DNA of 64,000 bases from Iphinoe sp. HA4291-MV1 (GCA_019359415.1 JAHHHH010000011.1:1-64000); one strand, 5' to 3'. Shown: positions 1-9,893, counted from the first letter of the stretch. The notes: generated by a model from the letters alone, not told the origin. Numbers and translations: made by a program.

Positions 1-553
1 ATGATTTTGGGCTTTGGTTTTCAGCCACTAAACTAAAGTATCAGAAAACTACAACTGTGTCAAACTTCTCTTTCTGACTAATTATGAAAAAGTTTAGTAA
101 AGTATTTGGCTATTTAGTCAAGCTCTATATCTTCAGTGATATCCAAGCTTCATGAACGGTTTTCCACACTTTTTAGTGCGGCTAGCTCCTCTGTAAAATG
201 AGCGGAGTTTTTGCCATCTACGTAGCACAATTGTAAAGGAGGCAGCCCAGGCTATTGCTTTTGTCGTTTACCATGAGGAAAGCACCTGTTGCTGTTGTTC
301 AGTTATGAGTCAAGATGTTTCTGGTTTTAACTTATGAGTCTTTGATTTCAAAATTAATTCCAGATTATTCTGACTCAGCACTCGGCATTTAGAACTGTTA
401 TGGTGATTTTTGTAAAGGGTAAAGGGTAAAATTTTAGTATTAATAAAACTTAACTATTGCCTTCTGCCTTCTTGAACTTCAACAGCGGCGGGTCGCCGTT
501 CAAAGTTCTCTTTGCATACCTACTTTCTACCTTTTAACTTTCACCTTTGCTAT
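1..553. other. Intergenic region upstream of dnaJ
   Basis: No coding region with credible composition is seen here. The stretch around 415-430 carries short GTAAAGG-type direct repeats, and a short G+C-rich piece at 482-500 (GGCGGGTCGCCG) resembles the palindromic repeats found elsewhere in the window. An upstream dnaK, the usual neighbour of this dnaJ in cyanobacteria, is not present inside the window. Confidence 0.5.
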
Positions 554-1678
554 ATGGCTCGCGACTATTATGAAATTCTAGGTGTCTCTCGTGACGCCGA
601 CAAAGAAGAAATCAAACACGCCTACCGCCGCTTAGCCCGGAAGTATCACCCAGATGTGAACAAAGAATCGGGGGCGGAAGAGCGCTTTAAAGAAATTAAC
701 CGTGCTTATGAAGTTCTTTCTGAGCCGGAAACCCGCGCACGTTATGACCGCTTTGGTGAAGCTGCTGTGAATGGTGGAGCTGGCGTAGGCTTCCAAGATA
801 TCGGCGATATGGGTGGCTTTGCGGATATCTTTGAAAGCATTTTCTCAGGTTTTGCCGGTGGTATGGGTGGTACAACGCAAAAACGGCGCAGTGGACCTGT
901 GCGGGGCGATGACCTACGGCTAGACCTCAAGCTAGACTTTCGGGAAGCAGTCTTTGGCGGTGAAAAAGAAATTCGCATTTCTCATCTAGAGACTTGTGAG
1001 ATCTGTAGCGGCTCTGGTGCTAAACCAGGAACTCGCCCTCGTGCTTGTTCGACTTGTGGAGGGACAGGTCAAGTACGTCGCGTCACCAGAACGCCCTTTG
1101 GCAGCTTCACTCAAGTTTCGACTTGTCCTACCTGTAATGGTACGGGGATGGTCATAGAAGACAAATGTGATGCTTGCGACGGCAAGGGTGCAAAACAAGT
1201 TACGAAGAAACTGAAAATATCAATTCCACCTGGGGTAGACAACGGCACACGCTTGCGAATTTCCGCAGAAGGCGATGCAGGTCAGCGCAGTGGTCCTCCT
1301 GGAGATTTGTATGTGTATTTGTTTGTCAATGAGGATGAGGAATTCCACCGGGATGGTATCAATGTTCTCTCAGAACTTAAAATTAGCTACCTTCAAGCAA
1401 TTTTGGGCTGCCGCTTAGAGGTAAATACGGTAGATGGACCAGAGGAATTGTTGATTCCACCGGGAACTCAGCCAAATACTGTGATGAAGCTGGAAAATCG
1501 TGGGGTACCGCGCTTGGGTAATCCTGTTAGTCGTGGCGACCATATGATTACGATATTAATTGATATTCCTACGAAGTTGACGATTGAAGAACGTGAACTA
1601 CTGGAGAAGCTCGCTAAAATTAAAGGAGATCGCACTGGTAAAGGCGGATTTTTGGGAAACTTTTTTCACCAACGATGA
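554..1678 (+). CDS. dnaJ: Chaperone protein DnaJ (type I Hsp40)
   Basis: Cytoplasmic co-chaperone that stimulates DnaK ATPase and delivers unfolded substrates. The J domain is at residues 1-70 with HPD at 32-34, followed by a Gly/Phe-rich linker, then four CxxCxGxG zinc-finger repeats ([32 protein letters not shown]) and the C-terminal substrate-binding domains. The length of 374 residues is normal for a type I DnaJ. A longer reading from 512 adds 14 residues unlike the family, so the ATG at 554, giving [10 protein letters not shown], is chosen. The stop overlaps the tusA start by four bases (ATGA), implying translational coupling. Confidence 0.97.
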   Translation: MARDYYEILGVSRDADKEEIKHAYRRLARKYHPDVNKESGAEERFKEINRAYEVLSEPETRARYDRFGEAAVNGGAGVGFQDIGDMGGFADIFESIFSGFAGGMGGTTQKRRSGPVRGDDLRLDLKLDFREAVFGGEKEIRISHLETCEICSGSGAKPGTRPRACSTCGGTGQVRRVTRTPFGSFTQVSTCPTCNGTGMVIEDKCDACDGKGAKQVTKKLKISIPPGVDNGTRLRISAEGDAGQRSGPPGDLYVYLFVNEDEEFHRDGINVLSELKISYLQAILGCRLEVNTVDGPEELLIPPGTQPNTVMKLENRGVPRLGNPVSRGDHMITILIDIPTKLTIEERELLEKLAKIKGDRTGKGGFLGNFFHQR

Positions 1679-1932
1679 GTCTATCTTCCCTCTCAACTCC
1701 TAATGCTCAACTCGATTTGCGCGGCACCCCTTGCCCGATAAATTTTGTAAGGACGAAACTCCGTCTGGAACAAATGAATCCAGGAGAGTTACTAGAAGTC
1801 TGGCTAGATCCAGGAGAGCCGATTGAGCAGGTTCCTGATAGTCTGACAATGGCAGGCTATCAAGTGGAGCAAATCACAGACTGCGCTGGTTATTTTTCTC
1901 TACTAGTCCGCCGTCCCGTTAGTACTTCATGA
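1675..1932 (+). CDS. TusA-family sulfurtransferase
   Basis: Small 85-residue protein of the TusA/SirA/YedF fold, a family that carries persulfide sulfur on a conserved N-terminal cysteine. Visible here is [20 protein letters not shown], which holds the CP motif (Cys about residue 19) at the start of the first helix. The typical second proline of CPxP is replaced, giving CPIN. Its start overlaps the dnaJ stop and its own stop overlaps the rsgA start, both as ATGA. The sulfur acceptor cannot be told from the sequence; the coupling with dnaJ and rsgA suggests a housekeeping role. Confidence 0.85.
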   Translation: MSLSSLSTPNAQLDLRGTPCPINFVRTKLRLEQMNPGELLEVWLDPGEPIEQVPDSLTMAGYQVEQITDCAGYFSLLVRRPVSTS

Positions 1933-3101
1933 GAGGGAAAGGCTTAGAAGCCACTGATCAGTTACTAGGCACAGTCTTAGCCGTGCAAGCCAATTTTTAC
2001 CGAGTACAACTGGATGTTGAGGATAAGGGGACAATGGGCAAGGGGCAAGGGGCAAGGGGCAAGGGGCAATGCTCGATTAAGAGTTCCCAATTCCCAATTC
2101 CCAATTCCCAATTCCCAATTCCCAATTCCTATCCCCCCATCCTCTTATGCACTCGCAGAACACGGTTGAAAAAAATTGGGCAGCAGGTGATGGTAGGCGA
2201 TCGCGTGGTTGTAGAAGAACCAGATTGGGCTGGTGGACGAGGAGCGATCGCGGAAGTTTTACCCCGTAAAAGTGAATTGGATCGTCCAGCGATCGCCAAT
2301 GTTAACCAAATCTTGCTGGTATTTGCTGTTGCAGACCCGCCTAGTGAACCTTACCAACTCAGTCGCTTTCTGGTTAAAGCTGAGTCAACAGATATAGATG
2401 TGGTTTTATGCCTAAACAAGAGCGATTTAATTTCAAAAGAACAGCAAGTAGAAGTTAATAAGCAATTGGTAAATTGGGGCTACCAACCGATATTTATCAG
2501 CGTAAATCAAAGTATCAATATTGACCAAGTAGCAAGCAAGCTCAAAGATAAGATTACAGTGATTGCTGGACCTTCAGGAGTTGGCAAGTCCAGCCTGATC
2601 AATGCACTGATTCCCAATGCTAACTTACGAGTGGGAGAGATTTCTGGTAAACTGGCACGAGGTCGCCACACCACTCGTCACGTAGAATTATTTGAATTGC
2701 CCAGTGGTGGTTTATTAGCAGATACTCCCGGTTTTAATCAACCTGACCTTGATTGTGCTCCAGAAGAATTAGTCAGTTATTTCCCAGAAGCAAGACAAAG
2801 ATTAGCGGTTGGTAGCTGTCGTTTTAGTAATTGTTTGCATCGTGACGAACCTGAGTGTGTCGTGCGTGGAGATTGGGAACGATATCAACATTACCTAGAC
2901 TTTTTAGAAGAAGCTATTAAGCGCCAAACTCAGCTTAACCACCAAGCAGATCCTGAATCTACTATGAAGGTGAAAACCAAAGGCAAGGGGAAGACACAGT
3001 ACGAACCGAAGCTAGAAAGTAAGAAATATCGCCGGAGTTCACGCAGGACGCAGTTACAAGAATTGCAGCAGTTGTATCAGGATAGTGAAGATAATTCGTA
3101 A
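1929..3101 (+). CDS. rsgA: Ribosome biogenesis GTPase RsgA with a repeat-derived insertion
   Basis: Circularly permuted GTPase that acts in late maturation of the 30S subunit. An N-terminal OB fold is followed by the G4 motif (NKSD), G1 (GPSGVGKSS), G3 (DTPGF) and a C-terminal zinc-binding segment ([14 protein letters not shown]). The tail is long and basic. Residues about 32-70 are an insertion encoded by tandem heptamers (about 2023-2140: GGGCAAG-type followed by TTCCCAA-type units), splitting the OB fold just before [11 protein letters not shown]. The frame is maintained, and all GTPase motifs are intact, so the protein is probably functional. It is the third gene of the dnaJ-tusA-rsgA string. 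Confidence 0.93.
   Translation: MRGKGLEATDQLLGTVLAVQANFYRVQLDVEDKGTMGKGQGARGKGQCSIKSSQFPIPNSQFPIPNSYPPILLCTRRTRLKKIGQQVMVGDRVVVEEPDWAGGRGAIAEVLPRKSELDRPAIANVNQILLVFAVADPPSEPYQLSRFLVKAESTDIDVVLCLNKSDLISKEQQVEVNKQLVNWGYQPIFISVNQSINIDQVASKLKDKITVIAGPSGVGKSSLINALIPNANLRVGEISGKLARGRHTTRHVELFELPSGGLLADTPGFNQPDLDCAPEELVSYFPEARQRLAVGSCRFSNCLHRDEPECVVRGDWERYQHYLDFLEEAIKRQTQLNHQADPESTMKVKTKGKGKTQYEPKLESKKYRRSSRRTQLQELQQLYQDSEDNS
2023..2140 (+). repeat. STRR heptamer arrays inside rsgA
   Basis: Two neighbouring arrays of seven-base units lie within the coding sequence: GGGCAAG units at about 2035-2070 and CCCAATT units at about 2094-2129. They read in frame as Lys/Gly/Gln-rich and Pro/Asn/Ser/Gln-rich peptide. 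The same kinds of unit occur between genes in this window, for example near 20030-20065. Confidence 0.85.
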
Positions 3102-3154
3102 TTATGAATTATTACGTCGAGATAGCATAGATACAGACAAGATGGGTATTTTGT

Positions 3155-3895
3155 ATGTCTCAGCCGCTTGCCACAACCTCTACCGTAGAAGACGTTACTG
3201 AAGGTATAATTTTTCCACCTGGTGACCTTTATAGTGACGAACCTCCTTTGGAAAGCGATCAACACCGCGAACAAATTGAATTGCTCGTCCGCCTGATCAA
3301 GTGGTGGTGGCGAGAACGTCAGGATTTTTATGCTACTGGTAACCTGACAATCTATTTCAGTCCCAATCAGAAAAAGTCGGAAGATTTTCGAGGACCAGAT
3401 TTTTTTGTCGTTTTAGATACAGAAAAAAAAGACCGCAAAAGCTGGGTTGTCTGGCAAGAAGATGGTAAGTATCCCAATGTGATTATAGAGTTACTATCAG
3501 ACTCAACTGCAGCTGTTGATAAAGGTTTGAAAAAACAGATATACCAAAACACATTTCGCACTCCTGATTACTTCTGGTTTGACCCAGTTAGCCTGGAGTT
3601 TCAGGGATTTCACATAGTAGATGGACAATACCAACAACTGAAACCTACTCCGGAAAATTGGTTGTGGAGTCAGCAGTTAGGGTTGTATTTGGGAATTGCT
3701 GAGCGGAAATTACGCTTTTTCACGCCTGATGGACAATTAGTACCTCTTTCAGAAGAAGAAACAAACCAACAACTGCAACAAGCAAACCAACAGTTACAAC
3801 AAGTAAACCAACAACTAGAGCAGGAACGACAAAGGGCTGAAAGATTAGCAGAACGCTTGCGAGCCGCCGGAATTGATCCAGAGCAAGTTGTTTAA
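3155..3895 (+). CDS. Uma2-family (DUF820) putative PD-(D/E)XK nuclease
   Basis: 246-residue member of the Uma2 family, a restriction-endonuclease-like fold greatly expanded in cyanobacteria and of unproven cellular role. The core pattern PNVIIELLSDSTAAVDKG...K corresponds to the family's PDxxIEVxSxST...K motif. The C-terminus (about residues 195-240) is Gln/Glu-rich with repeated QQLQQ(A/V)N units predicted to form a coiled coil. A paralogue with the same architecture lies at 5713-6405 on the other strand. The ATG at 3155 (MSQPLATTST) suits the family. Confidence 0.85.
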   Translation: MSQPLATTSTVEDVTEGIIFPPGDLYSDEPPLESDQHREQIELLVRLIKWWWRERQDFYATGNLTIYFSPNQKKSEDFRGPDFFVVLDTEKKDRKSWVVWQEDGKYPNVIIELLSDSTAAVDKGLKKQIYQNTFRTPDYFWFDPVSLEFQGFHIVDGQYQQLKPTPENWLWSQQLGLYLGIAERKLRFFTPDGQLVPLSEEETNQQLQQANQQLQQVNQQLEQERQRAERLAERLRAAGIDPEQVV

Positions 3896-4064
3896 AGACA
3901 GGATTTTTCTGTATTAGCAAAAAACTTTTCTGGTGTGGTTTGATGTCCATAATTTGAAGAGTTGACGAAAGACTGTAACGATCCCCATAAAGTTTTAAAA
4001 TATTCTTAACATCTGCCAAATCCCCAACCTTCAATCTAGTAAGTACCACCCCGGAACTACAATT

Positions 4065-5654
4065 ATGGCTATCGGCTACGTTGCGCTTGTCCTCCACGCA
4101 CACCTGCCCTTCGTTCGTCACCCAGAAAGTGATTATGTGCTGGAAGAAGAATGGCTCTATGAAGCCATCACCGAAACTTACATTCCTTTGCTGCGAGTCT
4201 TTGAAGGCTTAAAGCAAGACGGTGTTGACTTTAAAATCACGATGAGCATGACACCACCCCTTGTGGCAATGCTACGTGATCCTCTGCTGCAAGAACGCTA
4301 CGATGCTCACCTAGCCAAACTAGAAAAACTGATAGAACTAGAAATCGAGCATAATGTCCACAACGGTCATATTCGCTATTTAGCCGAGCATTACGCCAGT
4401 GAGTTTCACGCGACGCGAGAAGTTTGGGAACGCTACAACGGGGATTTAGTCACAGCTTTTAAGCAGTTCCAAGACACTAACAATGTAGAAATCATTACTT
4501 GCGGTGCGACTCACGGCTACCTACCACTAATGAAAATGTACCCGCAAGCTGTGTGGGCACAAATTAAGGTAGCTTGCGAACACTACGAGGAAAACTTTGG
4601 TCGCCCACCCAAAGGCATTTGGTTGCCAGAATGCGCCTATTATGAAGGTGTAGAGCGGATGCTAGCCGATGCAGGATTGCGCTACTTCCTCACTGATGGA
4701 CATGGTATTCTTTATGCCCGTCCCCGTCCACGATTTGGCACTTATGCCCCAATTTTTACAGAAACTGGTGTCGCTGCTTTCGGTCGAGACCATGAATCTT
4801 CTCAGCAAGTGTGGTCTTCTGAGGTAGGCTATCCTGGTGCACCAGAATACCGGGAGTTTTACAAAGACTTGGGCTGGGAAGCAGAATATGAGTACATCAA
4901 ACCCTACATTATGCCCAATGGTCAGCGGAAAAATACGGGCATCAAGTATCACAAAATTACAGGTCGCGGTTTAGGGCTAGGGGATAAAGCACTCTACGAC
5001 CCTTACTGGGCAAAGGAAAAAGCTGCAGAACACGCTGCCAATTTCATGTATAATCGAGAGCAGCAAGCAGCGCATCTCTATAGTATGATGCAACGTCCAC
5101 CAATTATCATTTCTCCTTATGATGCAGAGTTATTTGGACATTGGTGGTACGAAGGTCCTTGGTTCATTGATTACCTGTTCCGTAAGTCATGGTATGACCA
5201 AAAGACCTATGCAATGACCCACTTAGCAGATTATCTACGGGCACATCCAACTCAGCAAGTCTGCCGTCCTTCTCAATCGAGTTGGGGTTACAAAGGATTC
5301 CATGAGTATTGGTTGAACGAAACAAATACGTGGATTTACTCGCACTTGCATAAAGCTGCAGAGCGGATGATTGAAATATCAACGCGGGAACCAGCAGATG
5401 AGTTGGAATGGAAAGCGTTGAACCAAGCGGCGAGGGAACTGCTGTTAGCGCAGTCTTCTGACTGGGCGTTTATTATGCGGACGGGAACGATGGTACCCTA
5501 TGCAGTGAGAAGGACGCGATCGCACCTCATGCGCTTTAATAAGCTTTACGAAGATGTTAAAATTGGTAAAATAGACAGCGGTTGGTTGGAAAAGATTGAG
5601 ATGATGGACAATATTTTCCCTAATATCAATTATCGAGTTTATCGTCCGTTGTAG
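4065..5654 (+). CDS. GH57 1,4-alpha-glucan branching enzyme-type glycoside hydrolase
   Basis: 529-residue GH57 protein with an N-terminal (beta/alpha)7 barrel and a C-terminal helical DUF1957 region. In this family retaining catalysis uses a Glu and an Asp: here Glu189 in GIWLPECAYY and Asp353 in SPYDAELFGHWW. HAHLPFVRHPE near the N-terminus is the first GH57 motif. Family knowledge assigns alpha-1,6 branch formation in glycogen. The start MAIGYVALVLHAHLPF fits GH57 proteins. It is flanked by two Uma2 genes, which give no functional hint. The exact specificity (branching versus other alpha-glucan activity) is inferred. Confidence 0.9.
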   Translation: MAIGYVALVLHAHLPFVRHPESDYVLEEEWLYEAITETYIPLLRVFEGLKQDGVDFKITMSMTPPLVAMLRDPLLQERYDAHLAKLEKLIELEIEHNVHNGHIRYLAEHYASEFHATREVWERYNGDLVTAFKQFQDTNNVEIITCGATHGYLPLMKMYPQAVWAQIKVACEHYEENFGRPPKGIWLPECAYYEGVERMLADAGLRYFLTDGHGILYARPRPRFGTYAPIFTETGVAAFGRDHESSQQVWSSEVGYPGAPEYREFYKDLGWEAEYEYIKPYIMPNGQRKNTGIKYHKITGRGLGLGDKALYDPYWAKEKAAEHAANFMYNREQQAAHLYSMMQRPPIIISPYDAELFGHWWYEGPWFIDYLFRKSWYDQKTYAMTHLADYLRAHPTQQVCRPSQSSWGYKGFHEYWLNETNTWIYSHLHKAAERMIEISTREPADELEWKALNQAARELLLAQSSDWAFIMRTGTMVPYAVRRTRSHLMRFNKLYEDVKIGKIDSGWLEKIEMMDNIFPNINYRVYRPL

Positions 5655-5712
5655 TATCCTCACGCAAAGGCGCAACAGATGCAGAGAGTTTTTTTGCGCT
5701 TTTGTATTGATA

Positions 5713-6405
5713 TCAAAGAGTATTTGGGTCAATGTTCAATTCTTTGAGTTTAGCGGCTAGGCGTTGTGCTTTCTCTTCTGCTGCTTGACGTGCTGCTGCT
5801 TGTTCTTCATAAGTAAAGAGTGTTTTACCGGTCACAGGGTCGTAAAAGCGCATTTGTCCTGATTTTATTCGCAATTCTAAACCCAAAACTTCGCTGGGTA
5901 ATGAAACCGTATCATCAGGTAAAGTAGTTGTTGCAACTGGAAAATAATTTCCATCGACTAGGCGTAAACCTTGAAGTTGAGGAGTGAGATAGTCACCTGT
6001 GGGGTCATATTGATAGTATTCATGGACTCCCAAAAAGGAGTAAATTCCTTTTTTTGCACCTTGGTCTTTTGTACGGGTTGCTTTTGAGGTAATCTCTAGA
6101 ACAAAATCAGGAGTTTTATTGTTTTCTTCCCAAGTTTTGTAAGAGCGGCGCTGACGGTTTTCCACTCCAAACACTACAAATGTATCTGGTGCAACGACTG
6201 ACTCTGGATTTCCTTCTTCGTAGTAAATAAATAGATTACCAGAAACGTATACATCGGGACGGTTTTGGAAAAAAAGCTCTAAAACTTTTGTTGTATATAG
6301 TAGATATTGACGCGCTTGATCACTTTCAGCCATTGGCTTACCGTCCTCATCTGGATACTCAATCGGGGTAATAGGAAAATACTCTACTGCGACTGTCATT
6401 GGCAA
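5713..6405 (-). CDS. Uma2-family (DUF820) putative PD-(D/E)XK nuclease
   Basis: 230-residue Uma2 protein, paralogous to the product at 3155-3895. The core motif appears as TPDFVLEITSKATRTKDQGAKKGIY (shown here in part by D, E and K positions near residues 102-122). The C-terminal tail YEEQAAARQAAEEKAQRLAAK is a short Ala/Glu-rich coiled coil followed by the common family ending LNIDPNTL. It is convergent with the GH57 gene, with a 58-bp gap. Function is unproven. Confidence 0.85.
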   Translation of the reverse strand: MPMTVAVEYFPITPIEYPDEDGKPMAESDQARQYLLYTTKVLELFFQNRPDVYVSGNLFIYYEEGNPESVVAPDTFVVFGVENRQRRSYKTWEENNKTPDFVLEITSKATRTKDQGAKKGIYSFLGVHEYYQYDPTGDYLTPQLQGLRLVDGNYFPVATTTLPDDTVSLPSEVLGLELRIKSGQMRFYDPVTGKTLFTYEEQAAARQAAEEKAQRLAAKLKELNIDPNTL

Positions 6406-6430
6406 TCCCTCGACTCATTTGGAGCTTAGA

Positions 6431-6775
6431 TTATATGGTATCGCTAAGAATCCGGTCACCGTGACTGGGAGGCTGAGAAATGACAAGAAATTCCAAATCC
6501 TGTTTCGACTCGTTAAGTATTTGATGAGACACACCGGATGGAACTTCCACACCCTCATGTTGGCATAAAACTTGACGCTTTCCGGCAATTTCTATAGTTG
6601 CTTCACCTGACAGGATAAAGAAAAACTGGCATGATTTCTGGTGATAGTGTCTGGTTTCATATGTTTTTGGTGGCATAAGTTCTTGAATAACACTTAACTC
6701 AAGTTGCTTCACAAGATGCCAACCATGACAGTTGTTACCCCAAGTATAATGCTGGGCAGTCTCTTTGTTAATCAT
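6431..6775 (-). CDS. Cupin-domain protein
   Basis: 114-residue single-domain cupin. Motif 1 includes RHYHQKSCQFFFILSGEATIE and motif 2 is VPSGVSHQILNES, supplying the His/Glu metal ligands typical of mannose-6-phosphate isomerase-like cupins. The substrate is not predictable. It lies 11 bases downstream of the YhaV-type toxin gene on the same strand and may be cotranscribed with it. Confidence 0.8.
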   Translation of the reverse strand: MINKETAQHYTWGNNCHGWHLVKQLELSVIQELMPPKTYETRHYHQKSCQFFFILSGEATIEIAGKRQVLCQHEGVEVPSGVSHQILNESKQDLEFLVISQPPSHGDRILSDTI

Positions 6776-6786
6776 TTTGTTTTTAG

Positions 6787-7254
6787 TTAATCTTCCTTTT
6801 CTTCCTCAGAATCTTTGACCTCACATTCTGCAAGCAGTTCATCCACTTTTTCAGGAAAGTCACCTAAGCTAACTTTTTTTGCAAAAACTTGATAACAATC
6901 ATTTTTATCCCCTTCTTTACGAGGGAATCCCAACCAAATAATGATGATAATTTTTTGTTCCTTAAATGCTCTAAAAAATAATCTATATCGAGCAGGTAGT
7001 CCCATTTTTTTTAGGCGACCATACTTGTGTAAAGGTTTTTGTAATACAAAGTGAGAAGCAAAAGGGTCTTGAGGAATTTTTTCTTTAATACCAATATCCA
7101 ATGCCTTTAATAGTTTGACATCTGCATGAGTTATAAACTCTTCTTTAGATAACTCAGTTTTTAAAACACGAACTCGATGAGACAATTCTACCCATTGCTT
7201 ATAAAACAATGGGTAGAAAAATATTTTCCATCCATGACAAGTGAATAAGCTCAT
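6787..7254 (-). CDS. YhaV-family type II toxin
   Basis: 155-residue protein that fits the YhaV ribonuclease toxin family: an N-terminal GWKIFFYPLFYKQWVELSHRV, a central segment that contains LGxPARYRLFFRAF, and IIIIWLGFPRKEGDKNDCYQVF near the C-terminus. YhaV toxins cleave mRNA and are neutralised by a PrlF/SohA-like antitoxin. The start codon overlaps the stop of the upstream antitoxin gene by four bases (ATGA). The acidic C-terminal tail (ESDEEEKED-like) is unremarkable. The assignment rests on pattern similarity and gene order. Confidence 0.85.
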   Translation of the reverse strand: MSLFTCHGWKIFFYPLFYKQWVELSHRVRVLKTELSKEEFITHADVKLLKALDIGIKEKIPQDPFASHFVLQKPLHKYGRLKKMGLPARYRLFFRAFKEQKIIIIIWLGFPRKEGDKNDCYQVFAKKVSLGDFPEKVDELLAECEVKDSEEEKED

Positions 7255-7574
7255 GCATCTAAAACGACATCACTAAGTAGCTCATCCATTTCGTCACTCA
7301 TTTCTTTTGTATAAGTAACTAGTTGATCCGGATTTTTCATAGCATCCTTCATTAAAAAATCGAGGAAAAGACTCATCATAATAGACTCTGTTTCATCTAC
7401 CTCCTCAACTTCGTCAGTGTCTAATCGTACTAAAAAAGTGTTGTCAGACAAGACTTGGATATAACCTGAAGCATTAACTAAATGAGGATAGTCCTTTGAA
7501 AAAGCACGAGGTACGCGAAAACCATCTTGCGTGCCTATCTTAGCAGGAGCTATGGAATAGGTCTTATCAGTCAT
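7251..7574 (-). CDS. Antitoxin of the YhaV-type module
   Basis: 107-residue acidic protein encoded immediately upstream of, and overlapping, the YhaV-type toxin. The N-terminal SIAPAKIGTQDGFRVPRAFSKD looks like a swapped-hairpin AbrB-type DNA-binding segment; the C-terminal half is strongly acidic (DEVEEVDETES, MSDEMDELLSD) as expected for a toxin-neutralising tail. Such pairs normally autorepress their own promoter. Antitoxin identity is inferred mainly from position and architecture. Confidence 0.75.
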   Translation of the reverse strand: MTDKTYSIAPAKIGTQDGFRVPRAFSKDYPHLVNASGYIQVLSDNTFLVRLDTDEVEEVDETESIMMSLFLDFLMKDAMKNPDQLVTYTKEMSDEMDELLSDVVLDA

Positions 7575-7644
7575 CTAAGTATACTCCTTTGTGAAGATAG
7601 TTATTTTGATAGTAACATTTATTATAATAAACTCTAAAAAACAT

Positions 7645-7669
7645 AAAAAAGACAGGCGTTTTGCCTGTC
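7645..7669 (-). terminator. Intrinsic terminator of petC-petA
   Basis: On the minus strand a GACAGGC stem, five-base loop and GCCTGTC are followed by TTTTTT. It sits directly after the petA stop codon and before the antitoxin promoter region. Confidence 0.85.
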
Positions 7670-7695
7670 CGATGACTGATTATTTGGCTCTTAAT

Positions 7696-8697
7696 TTAGA
7701 AATTCATCTCTGCAGCTTGAACTTTTTCAACCTGCTTCTTCTTGAGAACGAGCATAACTTGAGCCAACATAACAAGTGCGATAAATGCAATCAACCATTT
7801 TATTCTATTGGCATCCTGCAAAACGATTTCCCCATCATCTTGACCGAATCCACCGACGTTTGGATTGTTGGTCAAAGGGTCATCTTTTTTGACCGCTTGT
7901 CCTTCAGAAACAATCAATTCTGGTCCAACAGGGATGGTGTCAACCACTGTTTCCCCAGATTCAGGTTGGATACTGACTTCATACTTGAGGTTACCGTCTT
8001 CATCTTCTGTTTTGGCAATCTTGCTAATTGTACCAGTAGCAGAAGCCGCATATACCGCGTTGTTACTCTTTTCGCCAGTGGGGTAAACTTGTCCGCGTCC
8101 CCGGTTACCACCTACGTGAACACCATACTTACCAAAGCGAATGTTCTTGTCAGTTGCGGGGTTGGGAGAAAGAACGGGGAAGACGATTTCCTGATATTGT
8201 TCACCGGGTAGCGGTCCGATGATCACAATGTTATCTTTCTCTTCACTGTAGGGTTGGTAGTATAGATCCTGGACTTCTTCCTTCCACTCCTCGGGAATGC
8301 GTTCTTCAGGAGCAATTTTGAAGCCTTCTGGTAGCATCAGTACAGCACCGACGTTCAAGCCGGATTGAGAACCATCGGCACCGACTTGCTGTACATTTGT
8401 ATCGTAGGGAATTTTTACCACGGCTTTAAATACCGTGTCAGGCAAAATAGACTGGGGAATTTCTACTTCGGTCGGCTTTGCTGCTAGGTGACAGTTGGCA
8501 CACACAATCCGCCCTGTCGGTTCGCGAGGAGTTTCGGGGTAGGTTTGCTGCGCCCAAAAGGGATATGCCCAAGCCGCTTGAGGTAGGGCTAGATCGCTGG
8601 TGAAGAAAAATGTCACTGTGGCGATCGCTACGAGCAACGTTTTGATAATTACTCTAGCACTGCGAGCTAAACTCGCTGTTTGACAAACATTTCTCAT
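7696..8697 (-). CDS. petA: Cytochrome f (apocytochrome f, cytochrome b6f complex)
   Basis: c-type cytochrome subunit of the thylakoid b6f complex that passes electrons from the Rieske centre to plastocyanin or cytochrome c6. A 44-residue signal ends AWA, giving a mature N-terminus YPFWAQQ whose Tyr is an axial haem ligand. The haem-binding CANCH is at precursor residues 66-70. A C-terminal membrane anchor ([17 protein letters not shown]) precedes the short stromal tail. Length 333 is normal. It follows petC on the same strand, with a 124-base gap that holds STRR-type heptamers, and ends at a strong terminator. Confidence 0.98.
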   Translation of the reverse strand: MRNVCQTASLARSARVIIKTLLVAIATVTFFFTSDLALPQAAWAYPFWAQQTYPETPREPTGRIVCANCHLAAKPTEVEIPQSILPDTVFKAVVKIPYDTNVQQVGADGSQSGLNVGAVLMLPEGFKIAPEERIPEEWKEEVQDLYYQPYSEEKDNIVIIGPLPGEQYQEIVFPVLSPNPATDKNIRFGKYGVHVGGNRGRGQVYPTGEKSNNAVYAASATGTISKIAKTEDEDGNLKYEVSIQPESGETVVDTIPVGPELIVSEGQAVKKDDPLTNNPNVGGFGQDDGEIVLQDANRIKWLIAFIALVMLAQVMLVLKKKQVEKVQAAEMNF

Positions 8698-8734
8698 CTC
8701 TATAAGGACAACAAGGACAAAAATTTTCAGATAC

Positions 8735-8775
8735 TAGTCATTTAGTCATTAGTTATGAGTCATTAGTCAAGAGTC
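8735..8775. repeat. STRR-type heptamers between petC and petA
   Basis: Several imperfect copies of the seven-base unit TAGTCAT (with variants such as TATGAGTCAT) fill part of the petC-petA spacer. Confidence 0.7.
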
Positions 8776-8821
8776 AATTTTCTTTCTTAGGTGGACTTTC
8801 GACTATTAACCAGAGAGTTGA

Positions 8822-9361
8822 TTAAGCCCACCAAGGGTCTTCACCTGTGCGGAAGTCGGTTTCAGTCCAAGGAGTCAGGACTATTTTGTCCTCTTGTGCT
8901 TTTGCATGAGCTAAAGCCAAAGATAGTGGTGCTGGTCCTCGGACAACTTTACCAGTGGGGTCATACTGTGAACCGTGACAGGGACATCTAAACCTGTTTT
9001 CTGATGCGTACCAGGGAACAACACAACCTAAGTGGGTGCAGACGGCGTTAATGCCGTAATCGCCGATCGCCTCTTTACTTTCTACCACAATATAGGTGGG
9101 GTCTCCTTTGAGTCCTTGAGCTAGAACGCGATCGTCTACATTATGACTTTCTAAAAACTCGCTAACGCTGACATCGTTACCCAACGCGTCTTTTGCCGTT
9201 GTACCACCACCGACACCACCAGATGTGGGAGGAGTCAAATACTTGACAAGGGGATACAATGCTCCCAGAGCCACTCCGGTTACAGTTCCAAAAGTCAGAA
9301 GATTCATGAATTGACGACGCCCCATATCGGGTACGTCCATTGATTCAGAAAATTGAGCCAT
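8822..9361 (-). CDS. petC: Rieske iron-sulfur protein (cytochrome b6f complex)
   Basis: 179-residue [2Fe-2S] protein of the b6f complex. The N-terminus carries a twin-arginine signal ([12 protein letters not shown], residues 14-25) with an uncleaved membrane anchor and a Gly-rich hinge (SGGVGGG). Cluster ligands are in CTHLGC (108-113) and CPCHGS (126-131). It is the first gene of petC-petA. TatC, the likely receptor for its translocation, is encoded about 1 kb away. Confidence 0.98.
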   Translation of the reverse strand: MAQFSESMDVPDMGRRQFMNLLTFGTVTGVALGALYPLVKYLTPPTSGGVGGGTTAKDALGNDVSVSEFLESHNVDDRVLAQGLKGDPTYIVVESKEAIGDYGINAVCTHLGCVVPWYASENRFRCPCHGSQYDPTGKVVRGPAPLSLALAHAKAQEDKIVLTPWTETDFRTGEDPWWA

Positions 9362-9587
9362 AACCTACGCGTTCTTTGTGTATTTTGTTAACAAATATGA
9401 CAAGAGTTTTTCATTAAGAAACTCTTGTCTGAGTCAAGATGATAATTCCCACAAGGATGCCAGAATATTCTGTGCAAAGATATTTCCAGCATCTTTCTTA
9501 GTAGGATTACATTTCTTTATAGTCTTATCATACTTGAGTCATGGAACTTAACATCATAACTAAATGTAAAAATATTTGAGAAAAGCT

Positions 9588-9893
9588 ATGACGGGAGAGG
9601 AATTACACCAACTGTTGCTTGAGAAGTGGGGACGTTCCTATGATGTCCAGTTGCGTCGGACACAGGGTAAGATCTTTCTACAAGTTATGTGGAAATATTT
9701 AGAGCAAGCATCCTTCCCATTAAGTGAGGCAGAGTATCAAGAGCATCTGGATAGCATCGCTAATTATCTAAGTGGCTTGGGTGGTGAGACAAAGGTAAGA
9801 ACTTATATTAGAGAAACACGAGAACGTCCCCGACTTGGTAAAGCTGTGAGTATTTCGTTAGATTTGGGTGAACGCGCTGCGGAATGGTTGTGA
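9588..9893 (+). CDS. DUF3067-family protein
   Basis: 101-residue soluble protein that fits the DUF3067 family of cyanobacteria and plastids. Characteristic stretches are MTGEELHQLLLEKWGRSYDVQLRR and the C-terminal RPRLGKAVSISLDLGER. The ATG at 9588 is chosen over an in-frame TTG at 9576. It is divergent from petC with a 226-bp shared upstream region, and petC-petA and tatC surround it, so a role in photosynthetic complex biogenesis is a reasonable inference; nothing in the sequence proves it. Confidence 0.8.
   Translation: MTGEELHQLLLEKWGRSYDVQLRRTQGKIFLQVMWKYLEQASFPLSEAEYQEHLDSIANYLSGLGGETKVRTYIRETRERPRLGKAVSISLDLGERAAEWL

Noticed and set aside
7591-8211. 206-codon plus-strand frame opposite petA
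   Set aside because: It lies antisense to the conserved cytochrome f gene and its product has no recognisable features.
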